A stretch of 48,709 nucleotides of DNA from Acidobacteriota bacterium (GTDB taxonomy: Bacteria; Acidobacteriota; Thermoanaerobaculia; Thermoanaerobaculales; Sulfomarinibacteraceae): positions 1 through 48,709 of the forward strand of contig JAHECW010000017.1 of NCBI GenBank assembly GCA_024641545.1, written 5' to 3'. Shown here piece after piece: positions 33,141 through 41,307 of this stretch (the first letter of the stretch is position 1; the number at the start of each line of letters is the position of its first letter). The notes beneath the pieces were generated by a model. It did no database searches. It saw only the letters and a program-made list of their open reading frames with translations, and was not told the DNA's origin. Made by a program: the position numbers and the translations under genes.

Positions 33141-35717
33141 TCATCGATCCTCTTCTTCGTCGGTCGCGCCGGATGACGCCCGGCGCAAGCTGAAGATACC
33201 GGTCGATCTCAGATAGAACATCCAGATCTTCCACATCCGGGACTGGTGAATCAACCCGAGCTCCGACCGAACCTGGTGGTAGTTGCGGCGCTCCTGGTCC
33301 AATTCAACCCTCAGCTCGGACGCCTGCCGGGCCGCTCCGAGCATGGAGACCACCGAAAGCGGGTTTTCAAATCCCGCATCGGGCGCCCTGCCGCCGTTTC
33401 TCACCCAGCGCCGGAGCGGCGCCGTCGTCGCCGACACGCTCCAGTGTTCGAGCGCGTAGCGGCGGCCGCGAGCCGCCCGGGCGCGCGCGGTTTCCGGGTC
33501 CGATGCAGCCTCCAGGATCACCCGCGCGAAATCCTCGGGGTTTCCGACCTCGTAGACGGCGGCGAGACCGTTTGCGGCGAGGATTGAACCGAGCTCCGAG
33601 ACGCTGGTGCAGAGCAGCGGCAGCCCGTCCTCGATCCACTGCAGAATCCTCCCGCTGGAGCCGAGAAAACGTTCGGTCAGGTCCTTTTCCGTGACGACCC
33701 CGAGATCGGCGCGGCGCCGGTAGGCCGCGGCCGAATCAGCCGCAAGCGGCCCTTTGATGACGAAATTCTCCCTCAAGGCCGAGCTCTCTACACGATCGCG
33801 GAACCTGGAGAAGGTCACGTCGTCGTGGCCCTGGATCGAACCGCCCGTCGCCACGAAACGGACCCGTGGGTTCTGAGACACCGCCCGCTCGACGCCGTCG
33901 AACAGGGTGTCCACATCACACCACGTATTGAACCCCCCGCTCCACAGCACGACGAAGTCGTCGTCGCCGACGTCTTCGAGGGTGACCGGTGTTCGGCCGC
34001 CACCCGGATCGGTTCCTGCGCCTTGAACGCAACACGGAATCGTGTGCACGAACCTGTGTTCGCCCGTCCACCGGTTGAGCCGCCCGACCAGACCGAGCTG
34101 CCCGATCACGCAGGCGTGTTGCCGGTCGGACACCGTCGAAAAGGCATCTCCCCGTTCGAGCAGCATCGCCAGAACATCCCGGTACGGCGCCAGCTCCTCT
34201 TCGGGGTGGACCCCGAGACGAGCCTGGGCTTCGGCCATGAGGTCGCCGAATAGATCGACCCAGACGGGTCGATCACCCGCGACCGACACGGCGCGCAGAG
34301 CCGGAACCGCCGAGGACGCCCCGATCACCACGTCCGGCCGCAGGGCATCCATCGCGGCTTCGATCAAGCCCGGCTGTCGAAAACCGTCGTGGTCAAGGGT
34401 GGTGACACCAACGCCGGACTCCTCGAACCGGTCTACCGCGGCGCTCTCCGGGTCGTAGGCGCCGGGGATCCTCATGGCGATCACCGAAACCGCATGCCCT
34501 TCCTCGGCGAGGGACCTGGCGAATTGCCAGGTCCGGGCCCCGGGGGCGTAGTTCATCTTCTGATTCTCGAACGGGAGCGGGGCGCAACCGAGGATCAGCA
34601 CCCGCCGTCGGGCGCCGGCTTCGGCCTCGTTATGAGGTGACGCCGGCCAGTCGAGCCCCAACGTCCGAGGCACCTGGTCCGAGGGCCCGGTCTCCCGTGA
34701 TTTCTCCGGAAGAGTGATCACCGGCACCGATCCCCGCGGCACCAGGAGCTTGGCCCAGGTCTTCCTGCCGCCGGACCGCCATCGAGCCGAAAGCGTCTTC
34801 GGGAGCTTGCGCAGCGCGCCCGCCAACGCCCGTCGCTGGAGGGCGCTCTCGGCCCGCGGCCGGCGCAGGATCTCGTCGACGACGGCGATCTTGAGCAGCC
34901 GCGCGAGGAGGGAGAGCGGCCAGTGGACCATGGCGAGCAGCAGCCGATTCCGCCAGAACAGATAGAGCTTGTAGTCCGACTCGAGGGTCATGGTGGCCGA
35001 AACGTGGTGGCCCACGACGGCCGCGGGTTCGTGAATCACCTCGTGGCCGGCGCCCCGGATCTTGAGGCACAGATCGATGTCCTCGAAGTAGTAGTCGTAG
35101 AGCTCGGTCCAGCCGCCGACCCGTTCGTAGACCTCAGCGTCCACCAGCATGGCCGATCCGGTCACCGCTGTCACACGGCGGCGACCGGGCAGGGGACCGT
35201 ATTCGGAGAGGCTGATGCCGATCCCTTCGTCCCAGCCCCACGCATCGTCGGTCACGTTGAGACAGAGGCTGTTGAGAAACTCGGGCGCCCAGTCGATGAG
35301 GAGGGTCGGCCCAACCACCGCTGCGTCGCGGTCAGCCTCGAGCGCGGCGACCTGCAACGCCAGGCTGTCGGCCTCCGAGCGGGTGTCGTTGTTGATGAAG
35401 TAGTAATAGTCCGGCCGGCCGAGGTTGGCCGTGGACCAGTCGGTTCCGAGGTTGTTGGCCGCCGAAAAACCGACCGGTTGTCCGGTCGAGATGACGTGAA
35501 CCCGGCTCGACGCGTGCGCCACATCGGGGAGCTCCTCATCGCAGCCGTTGAGGACGACGATGACATCGAGATCGACGGACTCCGAGGCCAGCAGCGTCGT
35601 GAGGCACACATCGAGCATCTCCCACCCGCGATGGTGGATCGTGACCGCGTGAACTCGGACCCGATTTCCGAGGTTCCTGTGTTCATCGTTTGACCTCAAT
35701 GACGGCTCCAGACTCAT
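33141..35717 (-). CDS. Bifunctional GT2-GT4 glycosyltransferase fusion
   Basis: An 858-residue protein. Residues ~20-290 are a rhamnosyltransferase-like GT2: 'VHAVTIHHRGWEMLDVCLTTLL', 'VGFSAANNLG', the acidic 'YYYFINNDTRSEADS' and 'YDYYFEDIDLCLKIRGAGHEVIHEP' (ED-x-D base region). Residues ~375-770 are a GT4-like GT-B domain, 'RVLILGCAPLPFENQKMNYAPGARTWQF' to 'GVVTEKDLTERFLGSSGRILQWIEDGLPLL', paralogous to the next gene. The C-terminal ~60 residues are a short coiled coil and 'SRMWKIWMFYL'. Two linkages of a glycan chain may be made by one polypeptide. The ATG at 35717 has no ribosome site but sits 5 nt after a -10 box, so it is probably leaderless. Confidence 0.9.
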   Translation of the reverse strand: MSLEPSLRSNDEHRNLGNRVRVHAVTIHHRGWEMLDVCLTTLLASESVDLDVIVVLNGCDEELPDVAHASSRVHVISTGQPVGFSAANNLGTDWSTANLGRPDYYYFINNDTRSEADSLALQVAALEADRDAAVVGPTLLIDWAPEFLNSLCLNVTDDAWGWDEGIGISLSEYGPLPGRRRVTAVTGSAMLVDAEVYERVGGWTELYDYYFEDIDLCLKIRGAGHEVIHEPAAVVGHHVSATMTLESDYKLYLFWRNRLLLAMVHWPLSLLARLLKIAVVDEILRRPRAESALQRRALAGALRKLPKTLSARWRSGGRKTWAKLLVPRGSVPVITLPEKSRETGPSDQVPRTLGLDWPASPHNEAEAGARRRVLILGCAPLPFENQKMNYAPGARTWQFARSLAEEGHAVSVIAMRIPGAYDPESAAVDRFEESGVGVTTLDHDGFRQPGLIEAAMDALRPDVVIGASSAVPALRAVSVAGDRPVWVDLFGDLMAEAQARLGVHPEEELAPYRDVLAMLLERGDAFSTVSDRQHACVIGQLGLVGRLNRWTGEHRFVHTIPCCVQGAGTDPGGGRTPVTLEDVGDDDFVVLWSGGFNTWCDVDTLFDGVERAVSQNPRVRFVATGGSIQGHDDVTFSRFRDRVESSALRENFVIKGPLAADSAAAYRRRADLGVVTEKDLTERFLGSSGRILQWIEDGLPLLCTSVSELGSILAANGLAAVYEVGNPEDFARVILEAASDPETARARAARGRRYALEHWSVSATTAPLRRWVRNGGRAPDAGFENPLSVVSMLGAARQASELRVELDQERRNYHQVRSELGLIHQSRMWKIWMFYLRSTGIFSLRRASSGATDEEEDR

Positions 35718-35722
35718 CGGCC

Positions 35723-35763
35723 ATTCTCGACGAATCCGGCGAAGCGGTCAACGCGGGTATAAT
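35723..35763. promoter_or_regulatory. Divergent promoter region between the GT fusion and the methyltransferase-kinase gene
   Basis: Minus strand: TTGACC (35751-35746), 17-bp spacer, GAGAAT (35728-35723), only 5 nt before the ATG at 35717, predicting a leaderless mRNA. Plus strand: a consensus TATAAT at 35758-35763 with no good -35, giving a leader of about 40 nt with a GGAGA ribosome site before the ATG at 35811. The two core promoters nearly touch, so one protein could control both. Confidence 0.6.
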
Positions 35764-35810
35764 CCCGACCGAGGACCGAGCAGGCCAGCCCCGAAGTTTT
35801 CGGAGATTGA

Positions 35811-38069
35811 ATGACTCAGAAGCCCCCCGCCACGATTCGTTTTCTCGGAGCCAACCGCAGCTATTCCGACGGCGCCGAAGACGAAGTGCTCGCGGTATTG
35901 GAGAGCGCCGCCGACCGCAGTGATGGCTCCGACGAGCTTTTCCGACATGCGGTCGACTGGCCGACGACATACCACTTCAGCCCACGACGCAGCAATATCC
36001 TGCGCCCTTTCGAGATCAACAAACACCATCGGGTTCTCGAAATCGGCGCCGGGACCGGTGCAGTCACCCGTTACCTCGGCGAGCGCGGGGCCGACGTGAC
36101 CGCCCTCGAAGGGGAGTCGATCCGGGCTCGAGCCATCGCCGCCCGGTGCTCCGACCTCGCGAACGTCGCGGTCGTCAGCGGCTCGCTCGAAGACTTCCAC
36201 GACGCGAGCGGCTTCGACCTCGTCGTGATTGTCGGCGTCCTCGAGTACGCCGGCCCAGCGACTTCCGACCGCCGCCATCAGCTCGATTTCCTGCGCTGCG
36301 CCTCCGACCTGCTCCGCCCCGACGGGACCCTGGTGCTCGCCATCGAGAATCAGATCGGCCTCAAGTATCTCCTCGGCTACAGCGAGGACCACCTGAACCA
36401 ACCGTGGGTCGGCGTCGAGGGCTATCCCGGCAGACCCGCCGTCTGCACCGTACCTCGCACCGCGCTGACTTCCCTTCTCGCCGAGGTTGGATTGCCCGCG
36501 CAGCGCTGGTACTACCCTTATCCCGACTACAAGCTCCCAAAAACGATCCTCGCCGAGCAGGCGTTCAACCTGCCCGCCTCCACTGAGCTTGTCGACCAAC
36601 TCGCCGGCCGCCCGGTCCAGGATCTCGCCAACCCGCCGACACGTTTCTGTGACGATCGCGCATGCCATCGCGTCTTTCTCGATGCAGGCCTCGGGATCGA
36701 GGTGGCGAACTCGTTCCTCGTGGCCGCAGCACGGCGGGACGCCGCCCTCGATGCGACCACCGACGCGGCGGCGGTCGCATGGCACTTCAGCTCCGACCGG
36801 CTCAAACGTTGGCGGCGCTCCCAGACGGTTCGGAGGAGTGACGGCGTTCTTCGGCTGACGGCGGGTCCGATCTTCCCGGACGCATCGAGAGCTGAACCGG
36901 CCTGGCTTGGTCACGATCCCAACAAGGATGAGGAGTTCACCGTCGGTCGAACCCTGGAACAGGAGGCCATGGAGTCGTCCAGGAACTTCGACCTCGACGG
37001 CCTCGCGGTCGTCGTCCGACGCTGGCACGCGCTGCTCACGGAAAGGGAGACCCCGCCAACCCACGGTTCGGATGCCGACATCCCGTTTGCACCGCGTCCC
37101 GGCCGGTCCGCTCTGCCGCCGGAGTATCTCGATGCGAGCCTGTCGAATTTCGTCGACAGCGGGGATGCCACCGTCTTCATCGACCGCGAGTGGCGTCTCG
37201 GTTCACAGGTCGATGCGACGCTCACCCGGGTCCGAACGCTGTGGTACTTCGCGCTCGACCTCGTCGTGTCCGGCGCCGGCCACCCATTCGGCCCCAAAAC
37301 TGCGGTCAACGACCTCGCCATCCGGCTGGCGAAACTCGCCGGCCTCGATTTCGATCAGGGTCTGATCGAGGAGTTCATCGCCGACGAGGCCCGACTCCAG
37401 GAGGTGGTCACCGGAAAGCCCGCGCAGCGCATCGATGACGATCTTCACGCCGTGGGATCGATTTCGAGAACCAAGAAAGAGGCCACGGCCAACCTCCCGG
37501 TCTCCCAGATCCGCCGTGATCTCGTCCAGCTCGATGGGTTGCTCCACGGCATGGAGTCCCAAGCCGAGGACTCCCGGACCTACCAGGCCCGGCTCGAGAG
37601 AGAGATCACCGCCTTCGGTTCCGGAATGGCGAAACTGGAAGACGAGTACCGGCGGCTCGAGCACCTGCTCAAGAGCCATGAGATCCAGAACCGCGAAGTG
37701 ACGGTCTGGGCGCGGGGCCTCGAAGCCCAGATCCAGGAAGTGACGACCTGGGCGCGGAACCTCGAAGCCCAGATCCAGGAAGTGACGACCTGGGCGCGGA
37801 ACCTCGAAGCCCAGGTTCTGGCGGCTCAAACGCGGGAACGCGCTCTCATAGACGAGGCGGCCGAGGCCGAGAGGGCGTCGGCGAGAATCCGTGCCGATCG
37901 CACCGCGCTCGAGCTACGCGTCGTCAGCATCGCGAGGGAGGTCGAGGAGCTTCGGACGTGGAAGCAGCGGGCGCTCCGGCGCCCTCTCGTGAGGTTCGCA
38001 CTCGCGTTTCACCGGTTCTTCGCGCACGAGGACGCCGACGACGATGAAAAGGCGCCGGACAACCGGTGA
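35811..38069 (+). CDS. Methyltransferase-kinase-coiled-coil protein, WbdD-like chain terminator candidate
   Basis: A 752-residue protein in three parts. (1) Class I methyltransferase: SAM motif 'VLEIGAGTGAVTRYLGERGADVTALEG' (~75-101), 'FDLVVIVGVLEYAG' and 'GTLVLAIENQIGLKYLLGY'. (2) A kinase-like central part (~250-540) whose catalytic elements look like 'LDASLSN' (Asp441...Asn446) and 'VFIDREW' (Asp458), i.e. the HxDxxxxN loop and metal Asp of small-molecule kinases. (3) A coiled coil (~565-725) with three 14-residue repeats, then a basic tail. The order and length resemble E. coli WbdD, which methylates and phosphorylates the end of an O-polysaccharide and measures chain length with its coil. 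No Wzm/Wzt-type exporter is in the window. Function is inferred. Confidence 0.75.
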   Translation: MTQKPPATIRFLGANRSYSDGAEDEVLAVLESAADRSDGSDELFRHAVDWPTTYHFSPRRSNILRPFEINKHHRVLEIGAGTGAVTRYLGERGADVTALEGESIRARAIAARCSDLANVAVVSGSLEDFHDASGFDLVVIVGVLEYAGPATSDRRHQLDFLRCASDLLRPDGTLVLAIENQIGLKYLLGYSEDHLNQPWVGVEGYPGRPAVCTVPRTALTSLLAEVGLPAQRWYYPYPDYKLPKTILAEQAFNLPASTELVDQLAGRPVQDLANPPTRFCDDRACHRVFLDAGLGIEVANSFLVAAARRDAALDATTDAAAVAWHFSSDRLKRWRRSQTVRRSDGVLRLTAGPIFPDASRAEPAWLGHDPNKDEEFTVGRTLEQEAMESSRNFDLDGLAVVVRRWHALLTERETPPTHGSDADIPFAPRPGRSALPPEYLDASLSNFVDSGDATVFIDREWRLGSQVDATLTRVRTLWYFALDLVVSGAGHPFGPKTAVNDLAIRLAKLAGLDFDQGLIEEFIADEARLQEVVTGKPAQRIDDDLHAVGSISRTKKEATANLPVSQIRRDLVQLDGLLHGMESQAEDSRTYQARLEREITAFGSGMAKLEDEYRRLEHLLKSHEIQNREVTVWARGLEAQIQEVTTWARNLEAQIQEVTTWARNLEAQVLAAQTRERALIDEAAEAERASARIRADRTALELRVVSIAREVEELRTWKQRALRRPLVRFALAFHRFFAHEDADDDEKAPDNR
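37695..37820 (+). repeat. 42-bp in-frame tandem repeat, three units
   Basis: Units at 37695-37736, 37737-37778 and 37779-37820 encode 'EVTVWARGLEAQIQ', 'EVTTWARNLEAQIQ' and 'EVTTWARNLEAQVL'. Fourteen residues equal exactly two coiled-coil heptads (hydrophobic V2, A6, L9, I13 in d-a-d-a register), so adding or losing a unit keeps frame and coil phase. Units differ at several bases, which argues against an assembly artefact. Confidence 0.93.
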
Positions 38070-38117
38070 ATTTCAAGCGTCGTTGATGGTCATCGCCGGG
38101 GCCCTGCGGCGCCGGCT

Positions 38118-39245
38118 TCACCGATTCATCGATCGCCGCCACTGCGGGCCGATACCACCTTCGAACCCGTCGACGAAAATCGGCGGCGAAGCGCATCTCG
38201 CGCCCCGGCCGGGATCGCGACCGACGACATAGAGCGAGAGCTGGCGGCGTCCGCGCTTGTTGTAGTGGCGCAGGCTCGGCAGGACGATCTCGTCGCCGGG
38301 CACCACCACCCCTCCGAATGAGATCTGATCTTCGCTCTCGACGAGGACCTCCGGTGCGGTCCACGAACGTCCGAGATCGAACGATCTCCGCATCAGGATC
38401 GACGCGCGATCGTACGACCCTCCTCCGGCCCGCTCATCCGAAGATGCCACAAACCAGAGCTCACCGTCGGGAAAGAGGACATAGCCACCGGGCTCCACAT
38501 CCGCGCCGTCCCAGATCACCGTGCCCTCCGACCACGACCGGCCGGCGTCGATCGAGCGCCGCTGCAGCACCCAGGAGGGAGCGGCCTCGGCCCTCTCGAG
38601 CTCATAGGCCAGGAGCAGCGATCCGCCGCCGAGATGGACGCTTCGGGTGTCTTCGACGTGCCTTCCGCGACGACCGCTGACCACCGGTTCCCCCCCCGAC
38701 CACGCGGCTCCCCCATCGAGAGAACGGTAGAGCAGAACCGTATAGACCGCGTCGTTGAGATCATCGGGGCGATCGACGTGCGTCGCAAATAGAATCACCT
38801 CGCCGCCCGGCAACGACTGGAGGTGGGTGTCGATGAAGAGACCGTCGCCGGCATCGGCCACGATCGGCGCCGACCAACCGCCGTCGGGATCCTCGGCCAT
38901 GACCAGCAGGCGGCGGGGCGCCTTCGGCTCGGAGCACGAAATCAGCAGGCGACCGTCGAGCTCGACGACGTCGGGCCAACTGCAGCTCAACGGCAGATCC
39001 TCGCGTCGCCAGCTGTACCCGAGATCGGTCGAATGCAGGAGCTCGACACCGCCGCCGACCAGGACCAGCTCGCCCGACTCCCGAAGCAGCGCAGCCACGT
39101 CGCCCGTCGCGCCGGCCACCCGGCAGTCGGGTGCGGTGGTCGCGGTCCGAGGCGTCTCCACCGGACCGAGAGACGCGCAACCCGTCAGCGCAACGAAACC
39201 GAGGGCGAGAATGAATATCCGAGCCGACCACATGCCCTGCATCAT
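38118..39245 (-). CDS. Sialidase-like (BNR/Asp-box) lipoprotein
   Basis: A 375-residue protein with a lipoprotein signal peptide; the lipobox 'LTGC' puts the lipidated Cys near residue 23. It contains four Asp-box (S-x-D-x-G-x-x-W) repeats, 'STDLGYSW', 'SLDGGAAW', 'SIDAGRSW' and 'SFDLGRSW', spread over a six-bladed beta-propeller. Family members include exo-alpha-sialidases and many non-enzymatic propellers. The catalytic Arg triad/Tyr cannot be confirmed by eye. The protein ends with 'IFVDGFEGGIGPQWRRSMNR', the same kind of tail as the genes at 22737 and 46541. ATG at 39245 (ATG 39233 possible). It is convergent with the methyltransferase-kinase gene. Confidence 0.8.
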   Translation of the reverse strand: MMQGMWSARIFILALGFVALTGCASLGPVETPRTATTAPDCRVAGATGDVAALLRESGELVLVGGGVELLHSTDLGYSWRREDLPLSCSWPDVVELDGRLLISCSEPKAPRRLLVMAEDPDGGWSAPIVADAGDGLFIDTHLQSLPGGEVILFATHVDRPDDLNDAVYTVLLYRSLDGGAAWSGGEPVVSGRRGRHVEDTRSVHLGGGSLLLAYELERAEAAPSWVLQRRSIDAGRSWSEGTVIWDGADVEPGGYVLFPDGELWFVASSDERAGGGSYDRASILMRRSFDLGRSWTAPEVLVESEDQISFGGVVVPGDEIVLPSLRHYNKRGRRQLSLYVVGRDPGRGARCASPPIFVDGFEGGIGPQWRRSMNR

Positions 39246-39289
39246 ATCCGTTTCCGACCCTCAACTCTCTTCGGGGTGGAGCGGGCAGA

Positions 39290-39375
39290 TTGTGGTGCGC
39301 GCGTCTCGCGCGCACGGGGTGTCGAGAGTCGGAAGACCGGAACGGCTCCCTGCGGGCGGGACGCCCGCACCACAA
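39290..39375. repeat. REP-like hairpin doublet E3
   Basis: Two perfect hairpins, GTGCGCGCG-TCT-CGCGCGCAC (39295-39315) and TGCGGGCG-GGA-CGCCCGCA (39351-39369), are enclosed by a 10-bp terminal inverted repeat TTGTGGTGCG (39290-39299) / CGCACCACAA (39366-39375). It contains CTCCCTGCGG (39346-39355), also found in E2. It occupies the 211-bp divergent space between the sialidase-like gene and the GT4 gene. No transposase is near. Confidence 0.75.
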
Positions 39376-39456
39376 AGCCGATCGGTTCTTTGAGCGATGG
39401 CGAGACCGAGACCGGAAGCCCATCTCCGACGACTGGGCTAAACTGGCCCGGCTTCA

Positions 39457-41307
39457 ATGGATCTCACTCACCTCCCCCGCCGTCTCGCCACCGCGGCCAA
39501 ACGAAAGCTGGATGATCGAGCCTATCGCCGCGCCCTCGCGCGCGGCGAACCGGCCGGCGCTCTCGCCTATCGATTCGTCGGCTGGGAGCAACCCGATCCG
39601 GCGCTGGTCGAGCTCCGGCTGCGGGCGGACGGACCGGGTGCGGTCGCCTACGCGGACGCACTCCGCTGGTGTCGCCGCCAGACCCTTTCGGAACTCCGCG
39701 CGGTGGGCTTTCGGGCCGACGGAGAAGAGGCCTGGCGGATCGAGCCCGGGGACGATCGACTCGCGGGCGTCGCCGCCTCGTGGTTCGCCGCACCCGGCTC
39801 TCTGCCGGATGTCATTTCCGCCCACCTCGAGACCTGCATGCTCACCGCCGCGGCCGAGGCCGTCGACGCCGTCGTGCTACTCGAACGCGTCGCGGCCTTC
39901 AGCGGCGAGGCCGTCGCCGACATCGACGCCGTACACCGGGCCGCCCTTCGCCCGTGGGCCCTCTATCGCCGCGACGCCTACACCTGGGATGCCGCAACCG
40001 ACACCGTCCGCCCCACCCGCGGTGATCGTCTGGCCAAGCTGATCGGCACCGCCGGTGTCGCCGACATCCCGTTCACCAGCGCAACCTTCAATCGCCGCCG
40101 CCGAGGGCCGTACCTCAGCGACGTCGATTTCGGTGCCGTGGCCCGGATCGCCCTTCGCGACGCCTCCCTGCTCGACCGCCGCGCAGCGAGCGACGAGCGA
40201 CCCGCGGTGCTCGTCCTGGCGCCCTTCCTCGCTCGCGGCGGGGCCGAGCAGACGCTCCACGCCACCATGGAAGCTCTCAGCCGGCGCTTCCGCTTCTCCA
40301 TGGTCACGCTGGCGCCCCACCGCGCGGCTCTCGGCGACCGTCGGGAGGATTTCCTCGAAATCACCCAGCGGATCCTCTGCCTCGGCGATCTCGTCCACCC
40401 TGACGCCATGGTCGGAATCCTCGAGGCCCTCCTCGACGCCACCGGCGCCGAGATCCTCTACAACGCCAACGGCACGACCCTGTTCTACGAATTCGCCCCC
40501 CGGCTCAAGGCGGGGCGGCCCTCGTTGCGGATCATCGACCACCTCTACGACCACCGCATCGGCTATATCGAAAGCTACCTCCCCGGGGTCGAGGAGTCGG
40601 TGGACGCCTGCGTCGCCGAGAACCGGCCCATCGCCGAGGTCCTGGTGCGGGACCGCGGCTGGCCCGAGACCCGGGTGCCGGTGATCTGGCCGTGCGGCCG
40701 CCCCGACGACGCCCTTCCTCCCGAATCCGACAGGGACCGGCTCAGGGACGCGATCCGGCACGAGTTCGGATTCAACGATGACGATGTCGTCTTCCTGGCG
40801 GCCGCCCGGATGCACCCGCAGAAACGCCCCCTCGATCTGGTTGCCCTGGCGGACCGGGTCCGCGACCTCGAAACGGTTCACTTCATCCTCGCCGGCGGCG
40901 GCGATCTCGCCGACGAGGTCGATGGCGCCATCGCCGCCCACGACGGCGCCCGGATTCGGCGGCTCGGATTTCGAAACGACATCCCCGACCTGATCCTGGC
41001 GTCGGACGTCGGTTGTCTGGTGTCGGAGCACGAGGGCCTGCCGGTTTTCATGCTCGAGTGCCTGCAGCTCGGCCGGCCGTTTCTCGGCACCCGGGTCGGG
41101 GATCTGGGCGCTGTGCTCGACGACACCGGCGCCGGCCTCGTGGTGGATCGCCCGGGCGATCTCGACGCCCTCGAGGCGGCAGTGCGTGCGCTCGCGGATC
41201 CCGCAACCCGCGCCGGGCTCGCCGAGCGGGCGAGGAGCGCCGCGCCGCGTTTTTCGGTGGCCGTCTGCGCCGACGCCTATGCACACGTATTTCTGGGTGA
41301 ATCCTAG
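39457..41307 (+). CDS. GT4 glycosyltransferase with N-terminal extension
   Basis: A 616-residue protein. The first ~240 residues are an alpha-helical or degenerate domain with no family I recognise. From ~248 ('RPAVLVLAPFLARGGAEQTLHATMEAL', the GGAE glycine loop) there is a GT-B glycosyltransferase ending with 'VVFLAAARMHPQKRPLDLVALADRV' and the E-x7-E motif 'SEHEGLPVFMLECLQLGRP'. It transfers a nucleotide-activated sugar to a growing glycan, donor unknown. The ATG at 39457 lacks a ribosome site; TAAACT (39439-39444) lies 12 nt before it. The next gene starts directly after its TAG and is a paralog. Confidence 0.88.
   Translation: MDLTHLPRRLATAAKRKLDDRAYRRALARGEPAGALAYRFVGWEQPDPALVELRLRADGPGAVAYADALRWCRRQTLSELRAVGFRADGEEAWRIEPGDDRLAGVAASWFAAPGSLPDVISAHLETCMLTAAAEAVDAVVLLERVAAFSGEAVADIDAVHRAALRPWALYRRDAYTWDAATDTVRPTRGDRLAKLIGTAGVADIPFTSATFNRRRRGPYLSDVDFGAVARIALRDASLLDRRAASDERPAVLVLAPFLARGGAEQTLHATMEALSRRFRFSMVTLAPHRAALGDRREDFLEITQRILCLGDLVHPDAMVGILEALLDATGAEILYNANGTTLFYEFAPRLKAGRPSLRIIDHLYDHRIGYIESYLPGVEESVDACVAENRPIAEVLVRDRGWPETRVPVIWPCGRPDDALPPESDRDRLRDAIRHEFGFNDDDVVFLAAARMHPQKRPLDLVALADRVRDLETVHFILAGGGDLADEVDGAIAAHDGARIRRLGFRNDIPDLILASDVGCLVSEHEGLPVFMLECLQLGRPFLGTRVGDLGAVLDDTGAGLVVDRPGDLDALEAAVRALADPATRAGLAERARSAAPRFSVAVCADAYAHVFLGES

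Noticed and set aside
31364-33193. 609-codon plus-strand frame across the GT4 gene
   Set aside because: The minus-strand product has clear glycosyltransferase motifs, a start and a ribosome site; the plus-strand translation is low-complexity Arg/Pro/Asp-rich.
37695-37820. 42-bp tandem repeat as an assembly error
   Set aside because: The three units differ at several positions and keep coiled-coil register, which an artefactual duplication would not produce.
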